From the NCBI GenBank assembly GCA_023436775.1, contig JAEZHW010000036.1:21353-85352 (forward strand): a DNA stretch of 64,000 nucleotides. Reading direction: 5' to 3'. Each line of letters starts with the position of its first letter. Within the stretch, counting starts at the first letter, position 1. The position numbers were made by a program, and so were the translations under genes. This stretch comes from Actinomycetes bacterium. Its GTDB lineage: Bacteria; Actinomycetota; Actinomycetes; Actinomycetales; Microbacteriaceae. The notes beneath the pieces were generated by a model. It had not been told where the DNA came from and ran no database searches. It saw only the letters and a list, made by a program, of their open reading frames with translations. This document shows, in pieces, positions 16,217 to 24,527 of the stretch.

Positions 16217-17590
16217 GTGACCCAGCTGCGACTCGCGATCGTTGGCGCCGGCCCCGCCGGCATCTACGCCGCAGACCTGATTTCGAAGGCCGAGCGCGAT
16301 TTCGACGTCTCCATCGACCTGTTCGAGCGCCTGCCCGCACCCTACGGTCTGGTCCGCTACGGTGTCTCGCCGGACCACCCGCGCATCAAGGGGATCATCA
16401 CCGCCCTGCGCGAGGTGCTGGACCGCGGCTTCATCCGCATCTTCGGCAACGTCAACTACGGCACCGACATCACCCTCGAGGACCTGCAGCGGCACTACCA
16501 CGCCGTCATCTTCGCCACCGGGGCGATCCGCGATGCCGACCTGAACATCCCCGGTATCGACCTGGACGGCTCCTACGGCGCAGCCGACTTCGTGTCCTGG
16601 TTTGACGGGCACCCCGACGTGCCGCGCACCTGGCCGCTCGAGGCCAAGGAGATCGCCGTGATCGGCAACGGTAACGTCGCCCTCGATGTCGCGCGCATGC
16701 TGGCGAAGCACCCCGAGGACCTGTTGCCAACCGAGATCCCGGACAACGTGTACCAGGGGCTGAAGGCCTCGCCAGTGACCGACGTGCACGTCTTCGGTCG
16801 CCGCGGGCCGATGCAGGTGAAGTTCACCCCGCTGGAGCTGCGCGAACTCGGTGAGGTGCCGAACGTCGACATCGTCGTCTATGACGAGGACTTCGACTAC
16901 GACGAGGCGGCCCAGACCGCGATCCAGACCAACAAGCAGATCATGGTGATCAACCGGATCATGCAGGCCTGGCGCGAGCGTCCGGAGGGGAACGCCCCGC
17001 GCCGCCTGCACCTGCACTTCTACTCGAAGCCGCACGAGGTGCTCGGTGAGGATGGCAAGGTCGTGGGCCTGCGGATCGAGCGCACCAAGTCCGACGGTGC
17101 CGGTGGCGTCGAGGGCACGGGCGAGTTCCGCGACTTCCCAGTGCAGGCAATCTACCGCGCGGTCGGCTATTTCGGCTCGCCGCTGCCCGGCATCCCCTTC
17201 GACGAGCGTCGCGGCGTGATCCCGAACAGCGAGGGTCGCGTGCTGCGCGACGACGAGACCAGCCCCGGCCAGTTCAACGAGCAGATGCCCGGCGTCTATG
17301 CCACCGGCTGGATCAAGCGCGGCCCGGTCGGTCTGATCGGCCACACGAAGTCGGACGCCATGGAGACCATCGGCCACCTGCTGCGCGACCAGGCCTCGTG
17401 GTGGTCGCCGAGCCAGCCCGAGGAGGAGGCAATCCTGGAACTGCTGTCCAGCCGCGGCGTGCAGTGGACCGACCTCGAGGGGTGGCACCGCCTCGACGAG
17501 CACGAGATCGCGCTCGGCGCCGAGCAGGGCCGCGCGCGCATCAAGGTCGTGCCGCGCGAGGAGATGGTGCAGATTTCGCGAGGCGAGTAA
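16217..17590 (+). CDS. Ferredoxin--NADP+ reductase (FprA-like, adrenodoxin reductase family)
   Basis: FAD flavoprotein of 457 residues that moves electrons between NADPH and ferredoxin. FAD-binding GxGxxG is at the N-terminus (VGAGPAGIYAADLI), followed by LPAPYGLVRYGVSPDHPRIK, which is diagnostic for the adrenodoxin-reductase family. The NADP site is VIGNGNVALDVARML with FGRRGPMQVKFTPLELREL, and the C-terminal ATGWIKRGPVGLIGHTKSDA also matches. It is 69 bases downstream of the polyprenyl synthase and may be cotranscribed. The GTG has AAGGAA about 10 bases upstream. A strong hairpin follows the stop. Confidence 0.94.
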   Translation: MTQLRLAIVGAGPAGIYAADLISKAERDFDVSIDLFERLPAPYGLVRYGVSPDHPRIKGIITALREVLDRGFIRIFGNVNYGTDITLEDLQRHYHAVIFATGAIRDADLNIPGIDLDGSYGAADFVSWFDGHPDVPRTWPLEAKEIAVIGNGNVALDVARMLAKHPEDLLPTEIPDNVYQGLKASPVTDVHVFGRRGPMQVKFTPLELRELGEVPNVDIVVYDEDFDYDEAAQTAIQTNKQIMVINRIMQAWRERPEGNAPRRLHLHFYSKPHEVLGEDGKVVGLRIERTKSDGAGGVEGTGEFRDFPVQAIYRAVGYFGSPLPGIPFDERRGVIPNSEGRVLRDDETSPGQFNEQMPGVYATGWIKRGPVGLIGHTKSDAMETIGHLLRDQASWWSPSQPEEEAILELLSSRGVQWTDLEGWHRLDEHEIALGAEQGRARIKVVPREEMVQISRGE

Positions 17591-17601
17591 CGCCTCGAAC
17601 G

Positions 17602-17642
17602 CAGCGACCCCGCCGCCCAGTGCTTGGGCTGCGGGGTCGCTG
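17602..17642 (+). terminator. Intrinsic terminator after ferredoxin reductase gene
   Basis: A 12-base inverted repeat (CAGCGACCCCGC and its complement) with a 17-base loop that itself contains CCCA/TGGG, followed by TAGTTTAG. It lies 12 bases after the stop codon. Confidence 0.75.
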
Positions 17643-17713
17643 TAGTTTAGCTTGCGGTAGTGGGTGGGGGCCAGCACGCGCGTGCTGCGGTGCTGGCCGG
17701 TGCCCGGCCTCGC

Positions 17714-18202
17714 CTAGCGGTAGTTCGTGAACTGCAGGTCGAGCTCGATGTCCGCGCCCTTCAGCAGCGCGATCGCGGCCTGCAGGTCGTCGCGGCTCTT
17801 GGAGGAGACGCGCACCTCGTCGCCCTGGATGGTGGCCTTGATCGACTTGGGTCCCTCATCACGCAGCAGCTTGGTGATCTTCTTGGCGTTGTCGGAGTCG
17901 ATGCCCTGCTTGAGGCTGGCCTCGAGGCGCACCTCCTTGCCGCTCTGCTTCGGCTCGCCCGCGTCGAGGCTCTTCAGCGAGATACCGCGCTTCACGAGCT
18001 TCGACTGGAACACATCCAGGATCGCGTTGACCCGCTCCTCGGTGTTGGCGACCATGACGATTTTGTCGCCGGACCAGCTGATGGAGGCACCGACACCCTT
18101 GAAGTCGTAGCGCTGCTCGATCTCCTTCGCGGCCTGGTTGAGGGCGTTGTCGGCCTCCTGCCGGTCCACCTTGCTGACAATGTCGAACGAAGAATCTGCC
18201 AT
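17714..18202 (-). CDS. YajQ family nucleotide-binding protein
   Basis: A 162-residue protein of the YajQ family, which has two ferredoxin-like domains. Recognisable segments are ADSSFDIVSKVDRQEADNAL at the start, QRYDFKGVGASISW, GISLKSLDAGEPKQSGKEVR and KVTIQGDEVRVSSKSRDDLQ-like sequence (here ATIQGDEVRVSSKSRDDLQA) toward the end. Members have been reported to bind cyclic di-GMP in some proteobacteria, but the role in actinobacteria is not established. TAGGCT lies 6 bases before the ATG. The gene points away from tRNA-Tyr. Confidence 0.94.
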   Translation of the reverse strand: MADSSFDIVSKVDRQEADNALNQAAKEIEQRYDFKGVGASISWSGDKIVMVANTEERVNAILDVFQSKLVKRGISLKSLDAGEPKQSGKEVRLEASLKQGIDSDNAKKITKLLRDEGPKSIKATIQGDEVRVSSKSRDDLQAAIALLKGADIELDLQFTNYR

Positions 18203-18208
18203 GCCCTA

Positions 18209-18214
18209 AGCCTA
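18209..18214 (-). promoter_or_regulatory. -10 element (TAGGCT) for yajQ-family gene
   Basis: Minus-strand TAGGCT, 6 bases before the ATG at 18202; predicted leaderless transcript. Confidence 0.5.
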
Positions 18215-18301
18215 GCCCGCGTCGGTTTCGTACATTGGCGAGAAACCGGTAAACTCATCGAAGCCTTCGGTTTGGTGAATACACTGGCCCGGGGGCTGCA
18301 C

Positions 18302-18383
18302 GGCGAGTTACCCAAGCGGCCAAAGGGATCTGACTGTAAATCAGCTGGCTCTGCCTTCGGGGGTTCGAATCCCTCACTCGCCA
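18302..18383 (+). tRNA. tRNA-Tyr (anticodon GTA)
   Basis: The acceptor arms GGCGAGT and ACTCGCC pair over 7 bases, with discriminator A at 18383. The loop CTGTAAA carries anticodon GTA (18336-18338), the T-arm contains GGTTCGAATCC, and an extra variable arm makes it a class II tRNA, as expected for bacterial tRNA-Tyr. CCA is not encoded. Its 3' end faces the AT-richer island. Confidence 0.95.
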
Positions 18384-18396
18384 CTGCAACGCGTTG

Positions 18397-18420
18397 GGCC
18401 CCGCACTTCGGTGCGGGGCC
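18397..18420. terminator. Hairpin terminator between tRNA-Tyr and DGQHR gene
   Basis: A perfect 10-base stem (GGCCCCGCAC) with a TTCG tetraloop, extended by partly pairing AACGCGTT/AAACGCGT flanks. It lies between the convergent tRNA-Tyr and the minus-strand DGQHR gene and can serve both. Confidence 0.8.
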
Positions 18421-18438
18421 AAACGCGTGTCGCGAAGT

Positions 18439-20724
18439 CTACTCAGTAGCGCCGTTCCCTAATTCAAGGTGGCTGTGGAGAATCTGTAAGAAGCCGAATT
18501 CTTCCTCGCTCACGGCGTCGTTGTGAGCAACCTTGTTTCTGACCTTGTTCAGCTGATCAAGCCAGTCCAGTTTTTGCCGCCAACTCTTCTTGGAATCACT
18601 CGGCAGCATGTATGTCCGTTCAAACAATTGCGCCCATACTTCACCGCCGGCATGCTGCATGATCTTCTTGTAGTCAATGAGATAGAGCGCATTCCACCAG
18701 TCAACTTCAATCCCGTCATCGCGCTCGTGCGTTTTCTCCGCAGCTCGGCTGTGGGCGTCCCGGTAGATCTGTTGGGGAACCGCTTCGCGGAACCAGTTGG
18801 AAGCGAACCTGTCTTCCAACCGCCTTCTTATATCGGCGTTCAGGAATTGCTCGATATCTCGTATCAGCCCAAACGATTCTTGGTTGAATAGCCGCATTTG
18901 GTCGCGTTTCCACTGTTCATATCCGTCCGGATTGAAGTCCGGAACTCTGGACACGAGTCCCTCTTGGAACTTCCGCAAGTACTTCATCGGCGCTCCCGCA
19001 CCTAGCCAAGCTCGAATTTCGCTTATGGCCGCAGCATCTAACGATCGGATGAACTCAACGAACGCATGCAGCCCTGGCCGAATTTGGCCGAAAACCTCGC
19101 GTGCGGTTTGTGTCCGAGCATCCACAAGTCCAAGACGCTCAAAGTGACTAATCAGGTCGCCGACGAGTCGGAGTACCGCCTCTACCCCCGGGTTCGTAAA
19201 TACAATTCCACCTTCTGCCCTGCCCCTGTTCCATTGATCCGGCAACTCATCACGGAGGCACTCGAACACTAGTTCGAGGAATGCCATAAGTGCATCTAAC
19301 GTTGGCTGATTTTCCCCTCGGTAGAAGGAACCAACTCGGCGCATTTCGTTGGAAGTGAATTCACCTATGAAGCCGGCACGATCGATGCCGCGGTTAATCG
19401 CATCGAGAGAAATGCACCGACGGTCGTTGGACTTTTCTTCGCCGATAATCACTCTTCCTCGGAGGGGCGAGGTCTTGGATTCGCCAAGTAATTGACCCAG
19501 TTGTAGCTTCAGTGCTTGAGCTCGCCTACGTAGATCGGGACTGGTCCACTCCAGGGACGCCTTCAGCGTCAGCCGCAAGTTCTTTGGAACCGCCTGTTGG
19601 TTCTCATTGATCTCCATAAAAATCTGCAACTGTTTCGAACCGTCCAGGTCGACGAATGCGACCACTGGTATCAGCTCTGTCTCAGCGCGACTAGAGAAGG
19701 CATACCCAAACAGGCGATGCTGCCCGTCGACGATATAGGCGGATCTGTACTTCGCCGGTAAATGGAGAATTCCGATAGCTGGACCCGAGACGTCTTTCGA
19801 CAGACGATCAAATTGCAGCTTTCTCTTGCCACTATCAATATTGATTATTACCGAGTTGGGAAAGAACCCGCCTGAATCTACGAATCTCGACACAGAGAGC
19901 AGGCGCGATCGCTTGATGAGCCGCTGGTAGGTCGGCATCCACCTTATGTTCGCGTTATTCCGATGCAAGACATAGGCAGTCGGGAGTAGTCTCGCGGGCT
20001 CAATGGCGAAAGCGTAGTACTGAAGACCGCCCATTCGGCCTTGAATGGCCGGCACCCGGATATCTAACCCTGGAACCTTCTGCCCAGCAAACAGATTGCC
20101 CAGTAACTGATACTTTGCAGCCGACCCCAAGTGCTTGGCCAACTCTAAGTAATAGTCCACAGCCTCTTCGTTCAGGTGATAGAGATCTGCTCCCTCTATT
20201 CGATCTCGGGCCTCATCTGTGACGACATAGTTGTTGGTAGCGATAATGAACTTAATCTTTCGTCCGGGGAACTCCGCCCGAAGTCGATCCGTCACTCCCT
20301 TCTTGTATCCCAGAATGATCTCTATCTCAGTTTTAAGGGCGCTCTTCCGAGGGATCTCTCCGTCGGCGGACTTGCATTCCACGACAAGAATTGCAGTGTC
20401 ATCGACAGCAAGGACGTCGATCTGCTTGGCAGCTCCGTCATGTTTTCCATACTGAATAGTCAAACGGCGATCGCGATTCAGTGCGGAGAACCCCAATCGC
20501 GACAACATTGACCAGACGCGATCTTCGAACGCCACTTCATGTGGCTTCGGCTTTCGAAGCCAAGTGTGTGCCTTGAGTTCTCGGTCGATCACCCAGCCTT
20601 CCCCAAGTTCCAGGTAGTGCGGAACTTCATCGTGTCGCACCTTCTTCCTCAGGTATGGCGACTCGCGTCCTGGCCTGCTAGCAACGACTTGTCGACCCGA
20701 CAACAAGGAATCACTGATCAACAT
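18439..20724 (-). CDS. DGQHR-domain protein with N-terminal nuclease-like and C-terminal HEPN-like domains
   Basis: A 761-residue protein in an AT-richer island. Residues about 65-160 look like a PD-(D/E)xK nuclease: FEDRVWSMLSRLGF, then IDVLAVDDTAILVVECKS with Asp103 and Glu116-x-Lys118. Residues about 220-400 carry the DGQHR signature (333-337, IVDGQHRLFGYAF) and FMEINENQQAVPKNL, as in the ParB/Srx-like family that includes DndB and DpdB. The C-terminus has NKVRNKVAHND, an Rx4H motif (Arg729, His734) in a setting like Swt1-type HEPN RNase domains. The ATG follows the methylase TGA with no spacer, so the two are probably coupled. Domain calls are by eye; antiviral or restriction function is inference. 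Confidence 0.8.
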   Translation of the reverse strand: MLISDSLLSGRQVVASRPGRESPYLRKKVRHDEVPHYLELGEGWVIDRELKAHTWLRKPKPHEVAFEDRVWSMLSRLGFSALNRDRRLTIQYGKHDGAAKQIDVLAVDDTAILVVECKSADGEIPRKSALKTEIEIILGYKKGVTDRLRAEFPGRKIKFIIATNNYVVTDEARDRIEGADLYHLNEEAVDYYLELAKHLGSAAKYQLLGNLFAGQKVPGLDIRVPAIQGRMGGLQYYAFAIEPARLLPTAYVLHRNNANIRWMPTYQRLIKRSRLLSVSRFVDSGGFFPNSVIINIDSGKRKLQFDRLSKDVSGPAIGILHLPAKYRSAYIVDGQHRLFGYAFSSRAETELIPVVAFVDLDGSKQLQIFMEINENQQAVPKNLRLTLKASLEWTSPDLRRRAQALKLQLGQLLGESKTSPLRGRVIIGEEKSNDRRCISLDAINRGIDRAGFIGEFTSNEMRRVGSFYRGENQPTLDALMAFLELVFECLRDELPDQWNRGRAEGGIVFTNPGVEAVLRLVGDLISHFERLGLVDARTQTAREVFGQIRPGLHAFVEFIRSLDAAAISEIRAWLGAGAPMKYLRKFQEGLVSRVPDFNPDGYEQWKRDQMRLFNQESFGLIRDIEQFLNADIRRRLEDRFASNWFREAVPQQIYRDAHSRAAEKTHERDDGIEVDWWNALYLIDYKKIMQHAGGEVWAQLFERTYMLPSDSKKSWRQKLDWLDQLNKVRNKVAHNDAVSEEEFGFLQILHSHLELGNGATE

Positions 20725-21687
20725 TCACTCCCCCAAATTGGTAAACAAGTACTCGTCGGCTTGACCTCGAGTGGCGGATCGTCCACCGACAGCATTTGGG
20801 CGCGAGACGACAAACCGGCGTCCCAAATGCTTGAACAAGGCATCAATAGAGTCATGCGCTGCGTTAGTAAGGACGTAATACGCCTTCCGAGCGACAATTT
20901 GAGTGATGACTTCGGCTAACTTCTTCTGATCATCGAAGGAGAACAGCCTCTGGTTGTACTTGATAAATCCGTTGTTGTTGTGCGCCACGGTATACGGGGG
21001 GTCCAGAAACACGAAGTCTCCTTCGCGCACATTGGCCACCATTGACTCGAATGACCCGGCCGCCAGATGCACTTCTTGCAGTCGCAAGGCGACCGCCTGC
21101 AACACGTCGAGTGAAGGAATATTCGGGTTTGGCCGATTGCCAAACGGAACGTTGTACTGTCCAAGGCGATTTACTCGATAAATACCATTGAACGACGTGT
21201 GATTCAGGTAGATGAAGCGCGCCGCGGCTTCCGCCGGGTCAGAAGGTACCGCTGCTCGAAGTTGATAGTAAGTCTGCGCGTCGTTGACATACTTCTCTAA
21301 GTGATCAGTTATCGACTTGGCATCCGCCTTGACGGCCTGATAGGTCTGAATCAAATCAGCGTTTAGGTCCGCAAGATAGGACGTAGAACGCGGGTGAAGC
21401 CCAAAGAACATGGCCCCACCACCGAGAAACGGCTCGTGGTAGGCGCGATAATTGGTGCCGCGGAGGAGTTCTTTCACACTGGGAACGAGCCAGCGTTTCC
21501 CGCCGACCCATCTCAGAAACGGCCGGACCCTTTGGTCAGAAATTGCGGGCTCGCTCGGCTCAATAGTGCTGCCAGTTATCGAAACCAACACGCCCCCCGT
21601 GGCTGTTCTGTTGTTCGACACCATACCCAAGGCGAAGGGCGCGGCAAATGGTTGGCTGTGCGCCACTTCGGTTTCTACCCACATCAT
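20725..21687 (-). CDS. D12-class DNA N6-adenine methyltransferase (Dam family)
   Basis: The 320-residue frame contains all the Dam/D12 landmarks: RPFLRWVGGKRWLVP (55-69), the SAM-binding HEPFLGGGAMFFGL (84-97), YLNHTSFNGIYRVN (160-173) and the catalytic FLDPPYTV (DPPY 229-232). It should methylate adenine in a short target such as GATC or a related site. The first 50 residues match nothing known to me, and no good ribosome site precedes the ATG; starts at Met22 or the GTG at Val33 are possible. Base composition is clearly lower in GC than flanking genes. With the DGQHR nuclease-like partner immediately downstream it looks like the protective half of a modification-based defence pair (inference). 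Confidence 0.9.
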   Translation of the reverse strand: MMWVETEVAHSQPFAAPFALGMVSNNRTATGGVLVSITGSTIEPSEPAISDQRVRPFLRWVGGKRWLVPSVKELLRGTNYRAYHEPFLGGGAMFFGLHPRSTSYLADLNADLIQTYQAVKADAKSITDHLEKYVNDAQTYYQLRAAVPSDPAEAAARFIYLNHTSFNGIYRVNRLGQYNVPFGNRPNPNIPSLDVLQAVALRLQEVHLAAGSFESMVANVREGDFVFLDPPYTVAHNNNGFIKYNQRLFSFDDQKKLAEVITQIVARKAYYVLTNAAHDSIDALFKHLGRRFVVSRPNAVGGRSATRGQADEYLFTNLGE

Positions 21688-22266
21688 TGCTGAGAAGCCC
21701 TAAGCGCCCTACTCAGAATCAAGTGCGAGTTAGTGCGGAAGTGCCAGGGTCCGACGCCACTTAAGTCACTATGGATCACGCGCGGACTCCAACGCGTTTT
21801 TGTCGGAGCGTGCCTGGCTTAGCTGCCCATTTAGGTTAGGAGTGCGGCCGCCAACGCACCTACCGGGGCGTAGTCCCACTGATCCCCGTCGGTGGCTACG
21901 ACTCAACGGGAATCCTGGGTTAAGTCAAAGATCCCATCTTGACCTCCGTTAGGTCAGCAGTCTTTAGAGCGGTGGCAGCGCGATGCCATGTCCCATAGGC
22001 CCCCTGGGACCGCCAGGCAAGTCGGTGCGCCTCGCATCAACTGGTGAAGCCAGGCCGCCGCTCCGACGGGCCGACCCGTGAGCAGGAACGTGTCAACATC
22101 AACCCGCCCTTGAGGTGTCCTTCCCGACTCCTTCCCTCCACATCTGACCACACTGCTCAACCGACTTGGCCCCGGATTTCGGCTTAGATGGGTGCCCGAC
22201 ATTTGTCCAGCTTGTCGCGCACCCTTGAGGAATCGAAGTCAGGCTAGCCTTGCCCCAGGAGGAGCA
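21688..22266. other. Gene-free stretch at island edge
   Basis: 579 bases without a gene I can support. GC rises gradually toward trpF. An imperfect hairpin spans 21869-21900 (CGTAG and CCAC pairing with GTGG and CTACG). No integrase remnant, no copy of the tRNA-Tyr 3' end and no insertion sequence end was seen by eye. It may contain the methylase promoter and the decayed far edge of the island. Confidence 0.5.
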
Positions 22267-22893
22267 ATGACCCTGGTGGTGAAGGTGTGCGGGTTGCGCA
22301 CGGCGGAGGCGGCGGAGGTCGCGGTCGAGGCGGGGGCGGATGCGATCGGGGTCGTGTTCAGTCAGAAGAGTCCGCGGCGCGTGACCGAGGACGAGGCTCG
22401 GGCCGTCATTGACGCCGTTGCCGGGCGCGCCACCACCGTGGTGGTCACGAACGACCTGGACCCGGTCGAAGCGGGGCTGCTGGCCAAGCGCATCGGCGCG
22501 GACGTGCTGCAACTGCACGGGCGATACAACGCCGGCGACTACCGGCGCGCGGCCGACACCGGCATCCGGCTGTGGCGCGCGACGGCGCTGCGCGACGACA
22601 CCGACCTCCGGGTTGGGGCGTGGGGCGAGGAGGCGCTGCTACTGGATGCGCCGAAGCCCGGTTCCGGCGAGCGCTGGGACCTCACCGCCCTGGCGAGCCG
22701 GCAGCCGGACGGCCCGTGGCTGCTCGCTGGCGGGCTGAACCCCGACAACGTGGCCGACGCCATTGCACAGGCTCGCCCCTGGGGCGTCGACGTGTCCAGC
22801 GGCGTGGAGTCCGAGCCTGGCGTCAAAGACTTGGACAAGATTCGCGAATTCGTCGCCGCGGCACGGGCAGCGCATCGGGCGTCGTCCGCGTAG
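22267..22893 (+). CDS. trpF: Phosphoribosylanthranilate isomerase TrpF
   Basis: TIM-barrel enzyme (208 residues) of tryptophan biosynthesis that isomerises phosphoribosylanthranilate. The N-terminal VKVCGLRTAEAA carries the catalytic Cys, and the GVVFSQKSPRRVT, DVLQLHG, LLLDAPKPGSGERWDL (catalytic Asp), LAGGLNPDNV and GVDVSSGVES segments are all present. AGGAGGAG lies a few bases before the ATG at 22267; an in-frame upstream extension is open but unlike the family. The gene is isolated from other trp genes. Confidence 0.95.
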   Translation: MTLVVKVCGLRTAEAAEVAVEAGADAIGVVFSQKSPRRVTEDEARAVIDAVAGRATTVVVTNDLDPVEAGLLAKRIGADVLQLHGRYNAGDYRRAADTGIRLWRATALRDDTDLRVGAWGEEALLLDAPKPGSGERWDLTALASRQPDGPWLLAGGLNPDNVADAIAQARPWGVDVSSGVESEPGVKDLDKIREFVAAARAAHRASSA

Positions 22894-22935
22894 GCTGTGA
22901 CCAGCGGCAACGCAGCCGCCCGCATGGAGGGTTTT

Positions 22936-23628
22936 ATGGCACGGTTCGAGCAGCATCCCAGCCCCGTTACCGCCTCGGCGCCACTGAGCCTCGTCCGGCT
23001 CGGCCTTGCCGCCCTGGTCGCGGTCGCCGTGATCGCCACCCTGCTCGATACTGCGAGCCGCAGCCCGATCAACCCTTTCAACTTCTTCGGCTACTTCACG
23101 ATCCAGTCGAATATCGCCATCGGCGTGGTGTGGCTGATTGCGGCCATTCAGGGACTGCGCGGCGACAGCACCGGACGCGCGCTCAGCCTCGCCCGCGGCC
23201 TGACCACCAGCTACATCCTGATCGTCGGCATCGTCTACGCCGTGCTGCTCGCCCCGCTCGGCGCCGCCGGCGGCGTCCCGCTGCCGTGGGCGAATACGAT
23301 CCTGCACGTCGTCACTCCGATCGCGGGCGCCCTCGACTGGGTGCTCGCCCCGGACCGCCGACCGCTGCGCTGGCGCCTGCTCGCACTCGTGCTCGCCTAC
23401 CCGACCGTCTGGCTCACCGTCGTGCTCGTCCGAGGCGCCACCGACGGTTGGGTGCCCTACCCCTTCCTGCACCCCGACCAGGGCTACGGCACCATCGCCG
23501 TGGTCTGCGCCGGCATCGCCGTCACCGTGCTCGTCGTCGGCGCGCTCGTGTTCTGGATCAGCCAGCGCACCGTGCGCAGCCAGGTGCTGCGAGGTGCGCT
23601 CGGGCGGTCGGCCGCGACCACCAGCTAG
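22936..23628 (+). CDS. Pr6Pr family membrane protein
   Basis: A 230-residue integral membrane protein with six hydrophobic helices and the family landmark NPFNFFGYFTIQSNIA after the first helix, then HVVTPIAGALDWVLAP and YPFLHPDQGYG. This resembles FAR-17a/AIG1-like (Pr6Pr) proteins, which are common in actinobacteria and of unknown function here. GGAGGG lies 4 bases before the ATG at 22936, favouring it over the upstream in-frame GTG and ATG. It converges on the DedA gene with 6 bases between stops. Confidence 0.82.
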   Translation: MARFEQHPSPVTASAPLSLVRLGLAALVAVAVIATLLDTASRSPINPFNFFGYFTIQSNIAIGVVWLIAAIQGLRGDSTGRALSLARGLTTSYILIVGIVYAVLLAPLGAAGGVPLPWANTILHVVTPIAGALDWVLAPDRRPLRWRLLALVLAYPTVWLTVVLVRGATDGWVPYPFLHPDQGYGTIAVVCAGIAVTVLVVGALVFWISQRTVRSQVLRGALGRSAATTS

Positions 23629-23634
23629 AGCCCG

Positions 23635-24312
23635 CTACTCCGCCGCGACCCCAGCCGCGGCCTCGCGGGCGCGGCGACGGTTGCGGCGCAGCCGCAGCAC
23701 CACGAACAGTGCGATCGCGACCAGGACCGCGCCGATGACGACCCACTGCAGCAGGTCCACGTAGGGCTCGACGAGGTGCCACTGCTCACCCAGCACGTAG
23801 CCCAGCACCACGAACACCGAGTTCCAGATCGCGCTGCCGAGAAACGTCAGCGGGACGAACACGCGCAGCGGCATCTTCTCGATGCCAGCCGGAATCGAAA
23901 TCAAGCTGCGGAAGATCGGCAGAAAGCGGCCGAAGAACACCGCCTTCGGACCGTGCTTCTGGAACCACGCCACGGTCTTGTCGATGTCGTCGCCGTCAAC
24001 CAGCGGCAGCCAGTTCGCGATGCGGACCATCCGGTCGTGTCCCAACAGACGCCCCAGGCCGTACAGCGCCAGCGCACCCACCAGGGAACCAGCGACCGTC
24101 CACACCAGCACCAGCCACAGGTTCAACGTGCCCTGGCTGGACGCGAAGCCCGCGAGCGGCAGGATCACCTCGCTGGGGATCGGGGGGAACAGGTTCTCGA
24201 TCGCGATCGCGATGCCGGCGCCCGGTTCACGCAGCCCCTCCATCAACCAGAGGGCCGCCTCGCCGAAGAAGCCGAGGTCCTGATCCGTCGCCGCGTCGCT
24301 CGCAAGTGCCAT
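23635..24312 (-). CDS. DedA family membrane protein
   Basis: A 225-residue DedA/SNARE-associated (VTT) domain protein, a family linked to lipid scrambling and proton-dependent envelope homeostasis. Signature segments are ENLFPPIPSEVILPLAGF, the GRLLGHD loop, FFGRFLPIFRSLISIPAG (the conserved F/RxxP..R motif) and the glycine-rich helix LGSAIWNSVFVVLGYVLG. The upstream in-frame GTG at 24318 lies one base from the -10 element, so the ATG at 24312, 7 bases away, is the better start. The C-terminus is a basic tail. Confidence 0.92.
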   Translation of the reverse strand: MALASDAATDQDLGFFGEAALWLMEGLREPGAGIAIAIENLFPPIPSEVILPLAGFASSQGTLNLWLVLVWTVAGSLVGALALYGLGRLLGHDRMVRIANWLPLVDGDDIDKTVAWFQKHGPKAVFFGRFLPIFRSLISIPAGIEKMPLRVFVPLTFLGSAIWNSVFVVLGYVLGEQWHLVEPYVDLLQWVVIGAVLVAIALFVVLRLRRNRRRAREAAAGVAAE

Positions 24313-24319
24313 GCCCACC

Positions 24320-24325
24320 AGGCTA
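24320..24325 (-). promoter_or_regulatory. -10 element (TAGCCT) for dedA-family gene
   Basis: Minus-strand TAGCCT, 7 bases before the ATG at 24312. It argues for that start rather than the GTG two codons upstream. Confidence 0.45.
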
Positions 24326-24527
24326 GCGGGCGCGGCGGGGTCGGCACGACGCCCGTGCGCCGCGATCGCGACCCACCGCCCGCCTGCCGCATCGGACCCG
24401 CGGGGACCGGCCCGCGCCTCGCCGAATCCACGGCAGCATTACGGCCAGGCTCCGAGCCGTGCTCACTCCGCGGACGTAGGATGGCCCTGGCCGATTGGCC
24501 GAACGCCGCACGTTGTCAGGAGCATGC

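Noticed and set aside
14702..17677. A 991-codon open frame on the minus strand antisense to the prenyl synthase and ferredoxin reductase genes
   Set aside because: The plus-strand genes have clear family motifs. The antisense frame is a by-product of high GC at third positions and shows no known domain.
18384..22266. Integrase-bounded mobile element at tRNA-Tyr
   Set aside because: Composition and position suggest insertion, but no integrase, transposase or repeated tRNA end was found by eye, so only an island is claimed.
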